From Dyadobacter sp. 676 (GTDB lineage Bacteria > Bacteroidota > Bacteroidia > Cytophagales > Spirosomataceae): a stretch of DNA of 64,000 bases. Numbering within the stretch: position 1 is the first letter of the stretch; every line of letters begins with the position of its first letter. Shown piece by piece: positions 1-8,281 of this stretch. Below the pieces are notes generated by a model, which saw only the letters and a program-made list of their open reading frames with translations, did no database searches and had not been told where the DNA came from. Where the stretch lies: NCBI RefSeq assembly GCF_040448675.1, contig NZ_CP159289.1:1488001-1552000 (forward strand). The letters run 5' to 3'. The position numbers were made by a program, and so were the translations under genes.

Positions 1-997
1 ATGCATTTTTCGTCCATTCGATGGCGGCCGCGGTGCCGGCGTCGATCATGTCCATCGGGTAGGATGCCCAGGCGAAAATGGCCTGGAAGACGATCAGCAA
101 TACCAATGCGAATGTGACATAACCCCAGACGCGGTGCAGGAGAACGCTATCCAGCTTGCGGGTCCAGTAAGGCTGCTCGACGGAGCCTTCCGATTTGACC
201 GCCCTGGAAACGATCGGTTTGATCTTCTCATAGCGCGCGACGGTCTCGTTCGCGAGGAAATTATTCTCGTCGAAACCATATTTTTCGATCAGCGCATCCA
301 GCCTGGCCCTTACCGGTTGTTCGAGGAACGAGAAATTATCGTGCTGACACACATATTGCAATGCCACATAGTCATTGTCCAGCTTGTGAATTTCCTTTAC
401 CTCGTTGATCAGCCCGATTTCACTTTCCTTGGGTTCATAGAAGTACTGCAAGGCCGGCTTCTCCGTGCGCCCGGCAACCTGTTTGATAGCCTCCTTCAAG
501 CCCTTCATGCCCTCGCCTGTACGCGCATTGATACGCACAACGGGCACATTCAACTGCATGGCGAGTTGCACGGCATTCACGGACAGGTTCATGCTTTCGG
601 CCACGTCGAGCATGTTCAATGCCAATACCGTGGGGATGCCCAGGTCGTTAATTTCCGTGAAAAGCAGCAGGTTTCGTTGCAAATTGGAAGCATCCGCCAC
701 GATCACCACCACATCGGGAAAATCGGGATGCTTGGGGTTCGCGAGGATGTCCATCACCACCGTTTCGTCCCGCGATTTGGGATATATACTATATGTGCCC
801 GGCAAATCGACCAGCGTCACATGCGCGTCGTCATGGCCATTGGCACCTGCAATACGGAATGTACCTGATTTTTTCTCGACCGTCACACCCGGAAAATTGC
901 CCGTTTTCTGGCGCATTCCGGTGAGTGCGTTAAATAGCGTCGACTTGCCGGCATTCGGGTTACCTACCAGCGCAACTTTAATATTTCCCTGTTTCAA
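1..997 (-). CDS. feoB: Ferrous iron transport protein B (partial, N-terminal part)
   Basis: Reading leftward from 997 gives an uninterrupted frame that leaves the window. It begins with a G-protein domain: P-loop GNPNAGKST near residues 11-19, the switch segment TGNFPGVTVEK, DLPGTYS as G3, and NMLD as G4. The FeoB helical spacer follows, and at the left edge the first membrane helix of the permease. FeoB is the inner-membrane Fe(II) transporter whose cytoplasmic GTPase gates uptake. No ATG lies in frame after the upstream stop. The TTG at 997 is the best start, 28 bases after the feoA stop, so the start is uncertain. It is co-transcribed with feoA. Only about 332 codons are present. Confidence 0.95.
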   Translation of the reverse strand, partial: MKQGNIKVALVGNPNAGKSTLFNALTGMRQKTGNFPGVTVEKKSGTFRIAGANGHDDAHVTLVDLPGTYSIYPKSRDETVVMDILANPKHPDFPDVVVIVADASNLQRNLLLFTEINDLGIPTVLALNMLDVAESMNLSVNAVQLAMQLNVPVVRINARTGEGMKGLKEAIKQVAGRTEKPALQYFYEPKESEIGLINEVKEIHKLDNDYVALQYVCQHDNFSFLEQPVRARLDALIEKYGFDENNFLANETVARYEKIKPIVSRAVKSEGSVEQPYWTRKLDSVLLHRVWGYVTFALVLLIVFQAIFAWASYPMDMIDAGTAAAIEWTKNA

Positions 998-1025
998 TGG
1001 AGAGGCTGTATGCGGAACGCAATCT

Positions 1026-1274
1026 TCACTCTAATTCAATCACTGCGGCTTCGTTCAGACGCAACGACAGGCTGTAATTCCCGCCGACGTTGATGCAGAT
1101 CGGGTCACCGAAGGGCGCAATCGCGTCCAGCCGCACTTCGCAACCCGGCAAACAGCCCATTTCGAGCAGTTTGAGGGACATCGCGCGGTCTGTAAATGAT
1201 TTGATTATGCCTTTTTCACCCTTTTTAAGGTGGGAAACGGTACGAGCCGACATACGTTCCTTATTTAGATTCAT
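1026..1274 (-). CDS. feoA: Ferrous iron transport protein A
   Basis: This 82-residue protein is the usual size for FeoA. It has the small SH3-like beta-barrel pattern: a turn at KKGEKGIIKSF, then LLEMGCLPGCEVRL, and DPICINVGGNYSLSLRLNEA near the C-terminus. FeoA is a cytoplasmic accessory protein that supports FeoB-mediated Fe(II) uptake. It is the first gene of a two-gene feoAB operon on the minus strand. A good Bacteroidota-type promoter lies 14 bases upstream of the ATG, which supports this start. Confidence 0.93.
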   Translation of the reverse strand: MNLNKERMSARTVSHLKKGEKGIIKSFTDRAMSLKLLEMGCLPGCEVRLDAIAPFGDPICINVGGNYSLSLRLNEAAVIELE

Positions 1275-1287
1275 TTTATTTAAAGTA

Positions 1288-1318
1288 CAAATAAAGCACT
1301 CTCAGACGGTAAATCAAA
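1288..1318 (-). promoter_or_regulatory. Predicted feoAB promoter
   Basis: Read on the minus strand: TTTG, a 19-base spacer, then TTTATTTG. This matches the Bacteroidota sigma-A pattern TTTG-N19-21-TAnnTTTG with one mismatch in the -7 box. The initiation point would fall only a few bases before the feoA ATG, so the leader is very short. No Fur-like palindrome was recognised. Confidence 0.5.
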
Positions 1319-1401
1319 CTTTACTTCATCTAATGTGCCTGCCGTTTGCCAAATCATTCAAAATCGTGACTGTTTTATTATTTCCCTCGGGCTTTGTGTC
1401 G

Positions 1402-1409
1402 TACTTTTG
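1402..1409 (+). promoter_or_regulatory. Predicted -7 box for the ccm operon
   Basis: TACTTTTG matches TAnnTTTG exactly. It lies about 107 bases upstream of the ccmB start and is the only good -7 element between feoA and ccmB. The -33 position has no clear TTTG. The remaining leader (about 1416-1515) holds no structure I recognise other than the GC-rich repeat at 1478-1502. Confidence 0.45.
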
Positions 1410-1477
1410 CAGCGCGAAACGAAGTACCTCTATAACGGGGAAAACGTGAGCCGGTTACATTATAACAGCAAAATGAA

Positions 1478-1502
1478 GGCCGGAAGCCGAAAGCCGACAG
1501 CC
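1478..1502 (+). repeat. GC-rich dispersed repeat, copy 1
   Basis: Built from GGCCGGAAGCCGA, AAGCCGA and CAGCC. Related copies occur at 13291-13319 and 28108-28137. Each lies just upstream of a plus-strand start codon; this one ends 13 bases before the ccmB start. It contains tandem AAGCCGA heptamers. Function unknown. Confidence 0.6.
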
Positions 1503-1515
1503 TGAACCAATCACC

Positions 1516-2178
1516 TTGAACGAGATTAAAACCCTGATCTGGAAAGAAGTGACACTCGAATGGCGCCAGAAATACGCGCTGAGCGGCATGTTGCTTTATG
1601 TGGTCAGCACGGTGTTTGTTTGCTACCTCAGCTTTAATCTCCGCCGGAACCAGCTGACGCCGATTGTCTGGAATACCTTGTTCTGGATTATCCTGCTCTT
1701 CACGGCTGTGAACGCCATTGCCAAAAGCTTCTCGCAGGAACGTTACGGACGGCTGCTTTACTATTACAATTTGTGCAGCCCTCAGGCCATTATCATTTCC
1801 AAAATCATTTACAACTCATTGGTAATGGCAGTATTGTCGGTTCTGGGATTTGCTTTTTACGCATTTGTCATGGGTAACCCGATACAGGACAACGGCCTCT
1901 TTTCGATTTGTATCCTGCTGGCATCCACCGGTTTTGCTTCCGTACTCACGCTCATCGCGGGCATCGCGTCCAAGGCCGACAATAGCGCCACGCTCATGGC
2001 CGTACTCAGTTTCCCGATCATCCTGCCAATGCTGCTGATGACGATCCGTTTGGCCAAAAATGCCATGGACGGGCTCGACTGGTCGGTGAGCACCGATGAA
2101 ATCACCACACTATTATCGATCGATCTGATAGTAATTACGCTCTCCTACTTGCTTTTTCCTTATTTATGGAGAAGCTGA
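1516..2178 (+). CDS. ccmB: Heme exporter protein CcmB (cytochrome c maturation)
   Basis: A 220-residue membrane protein with about six hydrophobic segments. The N-terminus (LIWKEVTLEWRQKYALSG) and the following SFSQERYGRLLYYYNLCSP loop are typical of CcmB, the membrane subunit of the heme-handling ABC transporter. The likely start is a TTG. No ccmA ATPase gene is next to it, so the partner must be encoded elsewhere. It heads a tight operon with ccmC, a ccmD-like gene, ccmE and ccmF, which supports the assignment. Confidence 0.9.
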   Translation: MNEIKTLIWKEVTLEWRQKYALSGMLLYVVSTVFVCYLSFNLRRNQLTPIVWNTLFWIILLFTAVNAIAKSFSQERYGRLLYYYNLCSPQAIIISKIIYNSLVMAVLSVLGFAFYAFVMGNPIQDNGLFSICILLASTGFASVLTLIAGIASKADNSATLMAVLSFPIILPMLLMTIRLAKNAMDGLDWSVSTDEITTLLSIDLIVITLSYLLFPYLWRS

Positions 2179-2222
2179 AAAACAGCAGGTTACAGGGCAC
2201 AACTTTTAAAGTTTTAGTTTAA

Positions 2223-2906
2223 ATGAGAAAGATCTGGTGGAAAATCCTCTGTGTCGTGATCATCTTTTATGTGATCATCATGGGATTTGTCGGTCCCGTT
2301 CCACGCCTCGCCATTATCAATGAAAGTATCCGCAATACGTATTTCCACGTAGCGCTCTGGCTCGCCATGACCACGTTATTACTGCTGTCGATGGTGTTTT
2401 CGATCCGCTACCTGATGAAAGGGAATATCAAAGACGACGACATTGCCAGCGAAGTAGCCAAATCGGCCATTTTCTTTGGCATACTCGGCTGCCTGACCGG
2501 CTCGGTTTGGGCCAATTACACCTGGGGCGATCCCTGGCCGAACGATCCGAAGCTGAATGGCGCGGCCGTAGGTATCCTGATTTACCTCGCCTATCTGCTT
2601 CTGAGAAGCTCTTTCGAGGACGAGCAGCGCCGTGCGCGGATTTCATCGGTTTATAACATTTTCGCATTCGCCGTTTTCATCCCGATCATTTACATTCTGC
2701 CCCGCCTCACCGACTCGTTACACCCCGGCAGCGGCGGCAACAGCACGTTCGGGTCTTATGATTTCGATAATAACATCAGAAAGGTTTTTTATCCGGCGGT
2801 GATCGGTTATATCCTGCTCGGATTGTGGATTGCGGAGCTTCGCATCCGCATTAAGCAGATCAACCGGGTCCGTGAAGAAGCACTGATCAACTCGGGCAAA
2901 CTCTGA
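2223..2906 (+). CDS. ccmC: Cytochrome c biogenesis protein CcmC/CcsA family
   Basis: A 227-residue protein with six predicted membrane helices. It has the periplasmic tryptophan-rich heme-handling motif, here WGDPWPNDPK near residue 99, and a histidine in NTYFHVALWLAMT near residue 43 that fits the conserved external heme ligand. CcmC loads heme onto CcmE. The gene sits between ccmB and the ccmD-like gene in the same operon. Confidence 0.9.
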   Translation: MRKIWWKILCVVIIFYVIIMGFVGPVPRLAIINESIRNTYFHVALWLAMTTLLLLSMVFSIRYLMKGNIKDDDIASEVAKSAIFFGILGCLTGSVWANYTWGDPWPNDPKLNGAAVGILIYLAYLLLRSSFEDEQRRARISSVYNIFAFAVFIPIIYILPRLTDSLHPGSGGNSTFGSYDFDNNIRKVFYPAVIGYILLGLWIAELRIRIKQINRVREEALINSGKL

Positions 2907-2984
2907 GCATTTTGCCCCGATTTGGGCTTTCTACAAACGTTTCAAGGCAAATTTTCGTTAAGGTTTAGTTCACTGATATATACA

Positions 2985-3209
2985 ATGAAAAGAATTTCCC
3001 TCATCCTCCTGATCTTGCTGGCCATTTGCGGCAACGCGTTCGCGCAGGCAGGCGATACCTCCGTGGAGATGGCCGACAGGCTCCGCGCGGACGGCAAAAT
3101 CTGGGTCGTAGTGGCGGTAGTGGCCGTAGTTTTCGCGGGATTGGCGATCAACCTCTTCCGTATCGATTCCAAGTTGAAAAAGATTGAAAAAGACCTCAAT
3201 ATCAAGTAA
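2985..3209 (+). CDS. CcmD-like small membrane protein
   Basis: A 74-residue protein starting at the ATG at 2985; an earlier in-frame start would place extra residues before the signal peptide. It has a signal peptide ending in NAFAQ, one membrane helix (IWVVVAVVAVVFAGLAINLF), and a short basic tail with coiled-coil character (SKLKKIEKDLNIK). Size, topology and position between ccmC and ccmE suggest a CcmD equivalent, which in other bacteria helps release holo-CcmE. Sequence similarity to classical CcmD is too weak for certainty. Confidence 0.75.
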   Translation: MKRISLILLILLAICGNAFAQAGDTSVEMADRLRADGKIWVVVAVVAVVFAGLAINLFRIDSKLKKIEKDLNIK

Positions 3210-3215
3210 GCCCCT

Positions 3216-3650
3216 ATGAAAAAGATACAGATATTCGGATTGGTGATCATCGCGGTTGCAATTGGTATTATCGTTTCGACGGCCGGTGACGCAAGTACCT
3301 ACGTCGATTTCACGAAGGCCAAAGAAATGGCGGCGGATGGCGACAATGAAAGCATTCACGTCGTAGGCAAGCTCAAAAAAGACGCTTCCGGCCAGATCCT
3401 TGAAATGGAATACCGGCCGGAAATCGACCCTAACCTGTTTGTTTTCACATTGGTAGACAATAACAATGTGGAACAAAAGGTGGTATATAAAAACACGAAA
3501 CCGCAGGATTTCGACAAATCCGAGCAGGTGGTCGTAGTAGGTAAAATGCAGGACGGCTCGTTCTCTGCCGAAAAAATCCTGATGAAATGCCCGTCGAAAT
3601 ACGAGAACGGTAAAATGGAAACCACGGAACATACCGCGAAACAATCATGA
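3216..3650 (+). CDS. ccmE: Cytochrome c maturation heme chaperone CcmE, Cys-type
   Basis: A 144-residue protein with one N-terminal membrane anchor (about 5-22) and a periplasmic OB-fold domain (VVGKLKKD...; VVVVGKMQDGSFSAEKILMKC). The heme-attachment site of classical CcmE is a His in an HxxxY motif. Here it reads C125-P-S-K-Y129, a CxxxY motif like that known from archaeal and some deltaproteobacterial CcmE. The motif is seen directly; covalent heme binding through Cys125 is inferred. The stop overlaps the ccmF start by four bases (ATGA), suggesting translational coupling. Confidence 0.92.
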   Translation: MKKIQIFGLVIIAVAIGIIVSTAGDASTYVDFTKAKEMAADGDNESIHVVGKLKKDASGQILEMEYRPEIDPNLFVFTLVDNNNVEQKVVYKNTKPQDFDKSEQVVVVGKMQDGSFSAEKILMKCPSKYENGKMETTEHTAKQS

Positions 3651-6247
3651 TTCACAGTACGATCGGAAATGCAGGGCACCTGCTGGTTATAGTCGCATTC
3701 GTGTCGGCCATCCTGGCGACCTTCGCCTATTTCAAGGCGGGTATCGCGGGCGGAACGGTGGAAGAGACGCAGACCTGGAAAAAGTTTGCGCGCGGCGTAT
3801 TCTGGGTGCATTTGGCAGCCGTGATCGGCGTGGTATTCTCGCTCTACTGGATCATCGGTAACCACTATTTCGAATACCATTACGCGTGGAAAAACTCGTC
3901 GCTGTCGCTGCCGACGGGCTATACCATTTCCAGCTTCTGGCAGGACCAGGAAGGAAGTTTCCTTCTTTGGATTTTCTGGAATGTGGTACTCGGCGCGACA
4001 TTGATCTTTACCAATCGCTCGTGGGAGGCGCCGGTCATGACCGTGTTTGCATTGGTACAGGCATTTCTGACTTCGATGATCCTCGGCGTGGTGATCCCCG
4101 GCCTTGACCTGAAAATCGGTTCGACCCCGTTCCTTCTGCTCAAAGAGGTAATGCCCGACCTGCCGGTTTACAAAATGGACCCGGATTTCATCCCGAAAGA
4201 CGGTAACGGCCTCAACCCGTTGTTGCAGAACTACTGGATGGTGATCCACCCTCCTACCCTGTTCCTCGGCTTCGCCAGCACGCTGATCCCGTTCTCGTTC
4301 GCGATTGCGGGGCTTTGGAGCAAAAGGATCAATGAATGGATCCGCCCGGCATTACCATGGTCGCTGTTTTCGGCGCTTGTATTGGGTGTAGGTATTTTAA
4401 TGGGCGCTTACTGGGCTTACGAAACGCTCAATTTCGGTAGCTACTGGAACTGGGACCCTGTCGAAAACTCCTCTTTTGTGCCCTGGCTGGTTTTGGTGGC
4501 TGCCGTGCACGTGATGATCATCGCCAGGAGGAATGCGACGGCGCTGAAAACGTCGTTCATTCTGACAATCGCCACATTTATTCTCGTTCTTTATTCGACA
4601 TTCATGACGCGCAGCGGCGTGCTCGGCAATGCTTCGGTACACTCGTTTACCGACCTTGGCCTTTCCGGTCAGTTGCTGATCTATCTGTTCACGTTCATGA
4701 TCGTCTCGATCGGCCTGCTGGTTTACCGCTGGAAATCGCTGCCGAGCGATGAAGAAGAGGTTTCGACCTATTCTCAGGAGTTCTGGATTTTTATCGGTGC
4801 TACTTTGCTTTGCCTTTCCGGCTTCCAGATCATCGCCACTACTTCCATTCCGGTTTATAACAAAATCGCCGAGGCGTTCGGTACGGTGCTGAACATGGCG
4901 TTGCCCGCCGACCAGGTAGCGCATTACAACAAGTTCCAGCTCTGGTTCTTCGCATTGATCATCGTCCTTACCGGTGTAGGCCAGTATTTCTGGTGGAAAA
5001 AAACCGGTAAAGGCAAGTTACAGGCATTGTACAACCCACTATTGGTGGCATTGCTGATCAGCGCGGCGGTAATTACCCTCAAACAGGTGCGCGATATTCA
5101 GTATATCGTCATGCTGACCACCGCGATTTTCGCGATCGTAGCGAATGGAAATATCCTGCTCAACATTATCCGCGGCAACTATAACCTCTCCGGCGGCGCG
5201 ATCACACACATCGGTGTCGCGCTGATGCTGATCGGGATTTTGTTCTCGTCGGCATACACCAAAGTGGTTTCGATCAATAACTCCGGCCTGATGATTTCCC
5301 GCAGCGAGGAATTTACAGCCAACGACAACAAGGAAAACAAGGAGAACATTACCCTCTGGCTCAACAAGCCCGAGAAAATGGGCGATTATATGCTCACATG
5401 GCGCGATGTGCGGGTGGAGCCGCGCCACATTCCAGGTTATATTCCCAAGAGCTGGGTTGACATCATTGAGGGCGATTTCCGCGCGGTGGCATTACGCGAT
5501 ATCGAGGTAAATGGCCGGAAATACAACAAAAAAGGCGATACGCTCGAAATTTTCCCCGAAAACTTCTATTACGAAATCGAATACCGCGAGCCTTCGGGCA
5601 AGATATTCACGCTCTTCCCGCGCGTTCAGATTAACCCGCGCATGGGCGGCATTGTATCTTCACCGGATATCCAGCGGAAGGTCGACAAGGATTTGTACAC
5701 CTACGTTTCGATGGTGACCAACCCTACCGCCGAGCCCGTCTGGAGCCAGACGGAGAGCTTTACCGTAAACCTTCGTGACACCTTCTTCGTGAACGACTAC
5801 GTGGCTATTCTCGACAACGTCGTGCGCACCGAAGATGTGGAAGGTATCAAGCTCGGTCCGGGCGATGCGGCTGTAAAGGCAATCATTCGCGTACTCGATA
5901 AAGACAAGGAGTTCGTCATAACGCCATCCTTCGTGATCCGCGATCGCATGGTGGCGCGCAAGCCGGAGGTGAGCGACGAGTTGGGCATGCGTATCCAGTT
6001 CAACGAAATCAACCCGCAGACGGGCCAGTTTACATTCGGTGTCAATACCACGCAGCGCGATTTTATCGTCATGAAAGCAACCGAGAAACCATTGATCAAT
6101 ATTCTGTGGCTGGGTACATTCGTGCTGGTAATCGGCTTTGTAATGGCTACGATCCGCCGATTCAGGGATTTTGTCAAAATGCGTAACAAGGAAAGCGCAC
6201 CAAAGGAACCCAAGGCGAAGGTGAAGCCGAAAGTGCAAACCGCGTAA
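3647..6247 (+). CDS. ccmF: Cytochrome c biogenesis protein CcmF/CcsA family (heme lyase)
   Basis: A large 866-residue polytopic membrane protein. It has the WWD-type heme motif GSYWNWDPVENSS near residues 264-276, a TPFLLLKE-type periplasmic loop, and conserved histidines (NHYFEYHYAW and MVIHPPTLFLG). A long periplasmic region (about 540-820) precedes a last membrane helix and a basic Lys/Pro tail (KEPKAKVKPKVQTA). CcmF ligates heme delivered by CcmE to apocytochrome c. It is the last gene of the operon and is followed by a strong terminator. No ccmG or ccmH is adjacent. Confidence 0.93.
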   Translation: MIHSTIGNAGHLLVIVAFVSAILATFAYFKAGIAGGTVEETQTWKKFARGVFWVHLAAVIGVVFSLYWIIGNHYFEYHYAWKNSSLSLPTGYTISSFWQDQEGSFLLWIFWNVVLGATLIFTNRSWEAPVMTVFALVQAFLTSMILGVVIPGLDLKIGSTPFLLLKEVMPDLPVYKMDPDFIPKDGNGLNPLLQNYWMVIHPPTLFLGFASTLIPFSFAIAGLWSKRINEWIRPALPWSLFSALVLGVGILMGAYWAYETLNFGSYWNWDPVENSSFVPWLVLVAAVHVMIIARRNATALKTSFILTIATFILVLYSTFMTRSGVLGNASVHSFTDLGLSGQLLIYLFTFMIVSIGLLVYRWKSLPSDEEEVSTYSQEFWIFIGATLLCLSGFQIIATTSIPVYNKIAEAFGTVLNMALPADQVAHYNKFQLWFFALIIVLTGVGQYFWWKKTGKGKLQALYNPLLVALLISAAVITLKQVRDIQYIVMLTTAIFAIVANGNILLNIIRGNYNLSGGAITHIGVALMLIGILFSSAYTKVVSINNSGLMISRSEEFTANDNKENKENITLWLNKPEKMGDYMLTWRDVRVEPRHIPGYIPKSWVDIIEGDFRAVALRDIEVNGRKYNKKGDTLEIFPENFYYEIEYREPSGKIFTLFPRVQINPRMGGIVSSPDIQRKVDKDLYTYVSMVTNPTAEPVWSQTESFTVNLRDTFFVNDYVAILDNVVRTEDVEGIKLGPGDAAVKAIIRVLDKDKEFVITPSFVIRDRMVARKPEVSDELGMRIQFNEINPQTGQFTFGVNTTQRDFIVMKATEKPLINILWLGTFVLVIGFVMATIRRFRDFVKMRNKESAPKEPKAKVKPKVQTA

Positions 6248-6271
6248 GCAATTCATTTGAAATACATTATC

Positions 6272-6312
6272 AAAGCGGTCCGGCTACCATTGCGGGGCCG
6301 CTTTGCTTTTTT
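6272..6312 (+). terminator. Rho-independent terminator after ccmF
   Basis: AAAGCGGTCC (6272-6281) pairs with GGGCCGCTTT (6295-6304), with one wobble, and is followed by a T-rich tract. It ends the ccm operon. Confidence 0.85.
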
Positions 6313-6354
6313 GATACCAGAAAATAAGTAAACCTGCCTCTCACTAAAGGTTTA

Positions 6355-6385
6355 TTTGAGTTGCGTATATAGGCCGGTAGTTTTG
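6355..6385 (+). promoter_or_regulatory. Predicted promoter of the amine oxidase gene
   Basis: TTTG at 6355-6358, a 19-base spacer, then TAGTTTTG at 6378-6385. This is an exact match to the Bacteroidota consensus TTTG-N19-21-TAnnTTTG and lies 26 bases before the ATG. It is one of the two best promoters in the window. Confidence 0.8.
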
Positions 6386-6411
6386 AGGTACTCAATCGAC
6401 CTCATTACATT

Positions 6412-7791
6412 ATGGACAAGCCGCAACAAACCTCCCGGCGCGATTTCCTGCGCCAATCGGCCCTGCTTGCAGGTGCCGCAGCTATTTCCACCCGCTCTTT
6501 AGGAAGCATTTATATTGGTAAACAAACCCGCGTGATCGTAATCGGCGCCGGATTTGCCGGCCTGGCCGCAGCTTATACCCTCAAACAAAGGAATGTGGAC
6601 TTGACGGTCCTCGAATCGCGCAACCGTGTCGGAGGAAGGGTATTTTCCCATACGATCGATCCAAGGGAAAACCTGGTTGTGGAACTGGGCGCCGAATGGG
6701 TGGGAAACTCGCACCAGCGCGTACGCACGCTGTGCGATCAGTTTGGGATACCGCTGCTCAACAACCAGTTCGACACCCATCTCATTTATCAAAACCAATA
6801 CACCAAAGCCAACGCCTGGGATTTCTCCGATAACTGGAAGCCGAAAATGAAAGCATTGCTGGAAGGCTACAAAAAGCTGGACGAAAGGCAGAAAACCGAA
6901 CTCGACAGCATCGACTGGTGGCGTTACCTGGTCAACAACGGCTGCGACGGCAAAGACCTCGTCCTTCGCGAACTGCTCGACAGCACCGACTTTGGTGAAA
7001 GCATTCGTCATGTTTCGGCGCTTGTCGCCTTGTCGACATTCGCGGAAAGCAGCGAAAAGAATGAAATGGATCTTAAAATGCAGGGGGGCAATTCCCGGCT
7101 CGCGAAAAAACTGGCGGAAGGCATCGGAGCGGACAATATCCTCACCGGGCACGCAGTCGCACGCATCGAACAGAAAGGTTCGGTGAAGGTAACCTGTGGA
7201 AACGGCAGGGTGTTCGAGGCCGATAAGCTTATCTGCGCTATTCCGACGTTTGCGATCAAAAACATTCAGTGGGAACCAGGCTTGCCGGCCGAGAAAATGC
7301 AGGCCATTAACGAGCTGCAATATGCCCGGATCAACAAAAATGCGATTTTGTTCAAAAAGCGCTTCTGGAAAGATGAAAGTTTCGACCTCATCACCGACCA
7401 GACGCCCCACTACTTTTATCACGCTACCAAAAACCAACCGTCGGAAAAAGGCGTTTTGATCTCCTACACGATCGGTGAAAAAGCAGAACTGATCTCCGCT
7501 CAGAACGACGCATGGCGAAAAGAAATGCTGGGGCAGACGCTCAATCCGTATTTCCCGAAAGCCAAAAAGCTCATCGAGTCACAAGCCAATTACTATTGGG
7601 GCACCGACAAGATCTCTCAGGGCGCTTACGCAATGTACGGTCCGAACCAGTGGCATACCACGCGACCGGCCTTACAAAAGCCATTTTTGCACACTTCCTT
7701 CGCAGGCGAACACCTCGCCGACTGGCAGGGTTTCATGGAAGGTGCGGTCGTCACGGGCGAAATGGCAGCAGCGGAGATTATAGCGGTTTAA
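6412..7791 (+). CDS. FAD-dependent flavin amine oxidase, Tat-exported
   Basis: A 459-residue protein with a twin-arginine signal (TSRRDFLRQSALLAGAAA, about 8-25), implying folded export. A Rossmann dinucleotide motif follows (VIVIGAGFAGLAAAYTL), with an acidic residue at LESRNRVGGRV that binds the FAD ribose. The C-terminal FAD motif is HTSFAGEHLADWQGFMEGAV. This is the flavin monoamine oxidase/amino-oxidase family; substrates are amines or polyamines, but which one cannot be told. It is flanked by its own promoter and is transcribed separately from the ccm operon. Confidence 0.88.
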   Translation: MDKPQQTSRRDFLRQSALLAGAAAISTRSLGSIYIGKQTRVIVIGAGFAGLAAAYTLKQRNVDLTVLESRNRVGGRVFSHTIDPRENLVVELGAEWVGNSHQRVRTLCDQFGIPLLNNQFDTHLIYQNQYTKANAWDFSDNWKPKMKALLEGYKKLDERQKTELDSIDWWRYLVNNGCDGKDLVLRELLDSTDFGESIRHVSALVALSTFAESSEKNEMDLKMQGGNSRLAKKLAEGIGADNILTGHAVARIEQKGSVKVTCGNGRVFEADKLICAIPTFAIKNIQWEPGLPAEKMQAINELQYARINKNAILFKKRFWKDESFDLITDQTPHYFYHATKNQPSEKGVLISYTIGEKAELISAQNDAWRKEMLGQTLNPYFPKAKKLIESQANYYWGTDKISQGAYAMYGPNQWHTTRPALQKPFLHTSFAGEHLADWQGFMEGAVVTGEMAAAEIIAV

Positions 7792-7898
7792 AGGCGTAAC
7801 GGAAGCCGGGTAAGTAAGATCGGCGGTATCAGAGCGAAATATAACATTTCCGGGCAAAAGCTTTTTCGAACTTCCTGCATTACAAGGAGCTTGATGTG

Positions 7899-7906
7899 TA
7901 TCTTTG
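7899..7906 (+). promoter_or_regulatory. Predicted -7 box for the DUF3817 gene
   Basis: TATCTTTG is an exact TAnnTTTG match, 32 bases upstream of the ATG at 7939. The -33 region is weak. The site argues against the upstream in-frame ATG at 7891. Confidence 0.45.
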
Positions 7907-7938
7907 CCGGTAAAATGTTTTTTCAATCCTGCTTTACT

Positions 7939-8238
7939 ATGGTATCCGAACTGATCAAATCGGCATTAGGCCGCCTGCGCATCATCGCATTTCTCGAAGG
8001 CATTTCCTATCTCGTACTCCTGGGCATCGCAATGCCCCTCAAATACCTCGCCGGACTTCCGCAAGCCGTGCGCGTCGTAGGCATGGCGCACGGCATACTG
8101 TTCGTCCTTTTTGTGATCCTGCTCATTCAGGTCGCAACCGAGAAAAGCTGGTCGTTCAAAAAATCGGCTTTATCGTTCCTTTCTTCGCTGGTACCATTCG
8201 GGACGTTCTACGCAGATTCCCGCTGGTTCAGAAATTGA
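7939..8238 (+). CDS. DUF3817 small membrane protein
   Basis: A 99-residue protein with about three membrane helices. Its pattern is typical of DUF3817: an N-terminal amphipathic stretch (ALGRLRIIAFLEGISYLVLLGIAMPLK), the motif RVVGMAHGILFVLFV, and a final LSFLSSLVPFGTFYADSRWF. The family has no known function; it also occurs as a domain in some actinobacterial transporters. The start at 7939 is preferred because a -7 box lies between it and the upstream ATG. Confidence 0.85.
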   Translation: MVSELIKSALGRLRIIAFLEGISYLVLLGIAMPLKYLAGLPQAVRVVGMAHGILFVLFVILLIQVATEKSWSFKKSALSFLSSLVPFGTFYADSRWFRN

Positions 8239-8281
8239 GTTTCCCTGAACCTTTCATATTCCTAAACACTCTTAAAATCAA

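Noticed and set aside
134..1034. Two long plus-strand reading frames over the feoB region
   Set aside because: They are antisense to a clear FeoB G-domain and encode nothing recognisable.
1410..1515. Possible riboswitch in the ccm leader
   Set aside because: The segment has GGGGAAAACG and GAGCCGG stretches, but no full cobalamin, FMN or other known riboswitch core could be fitted.
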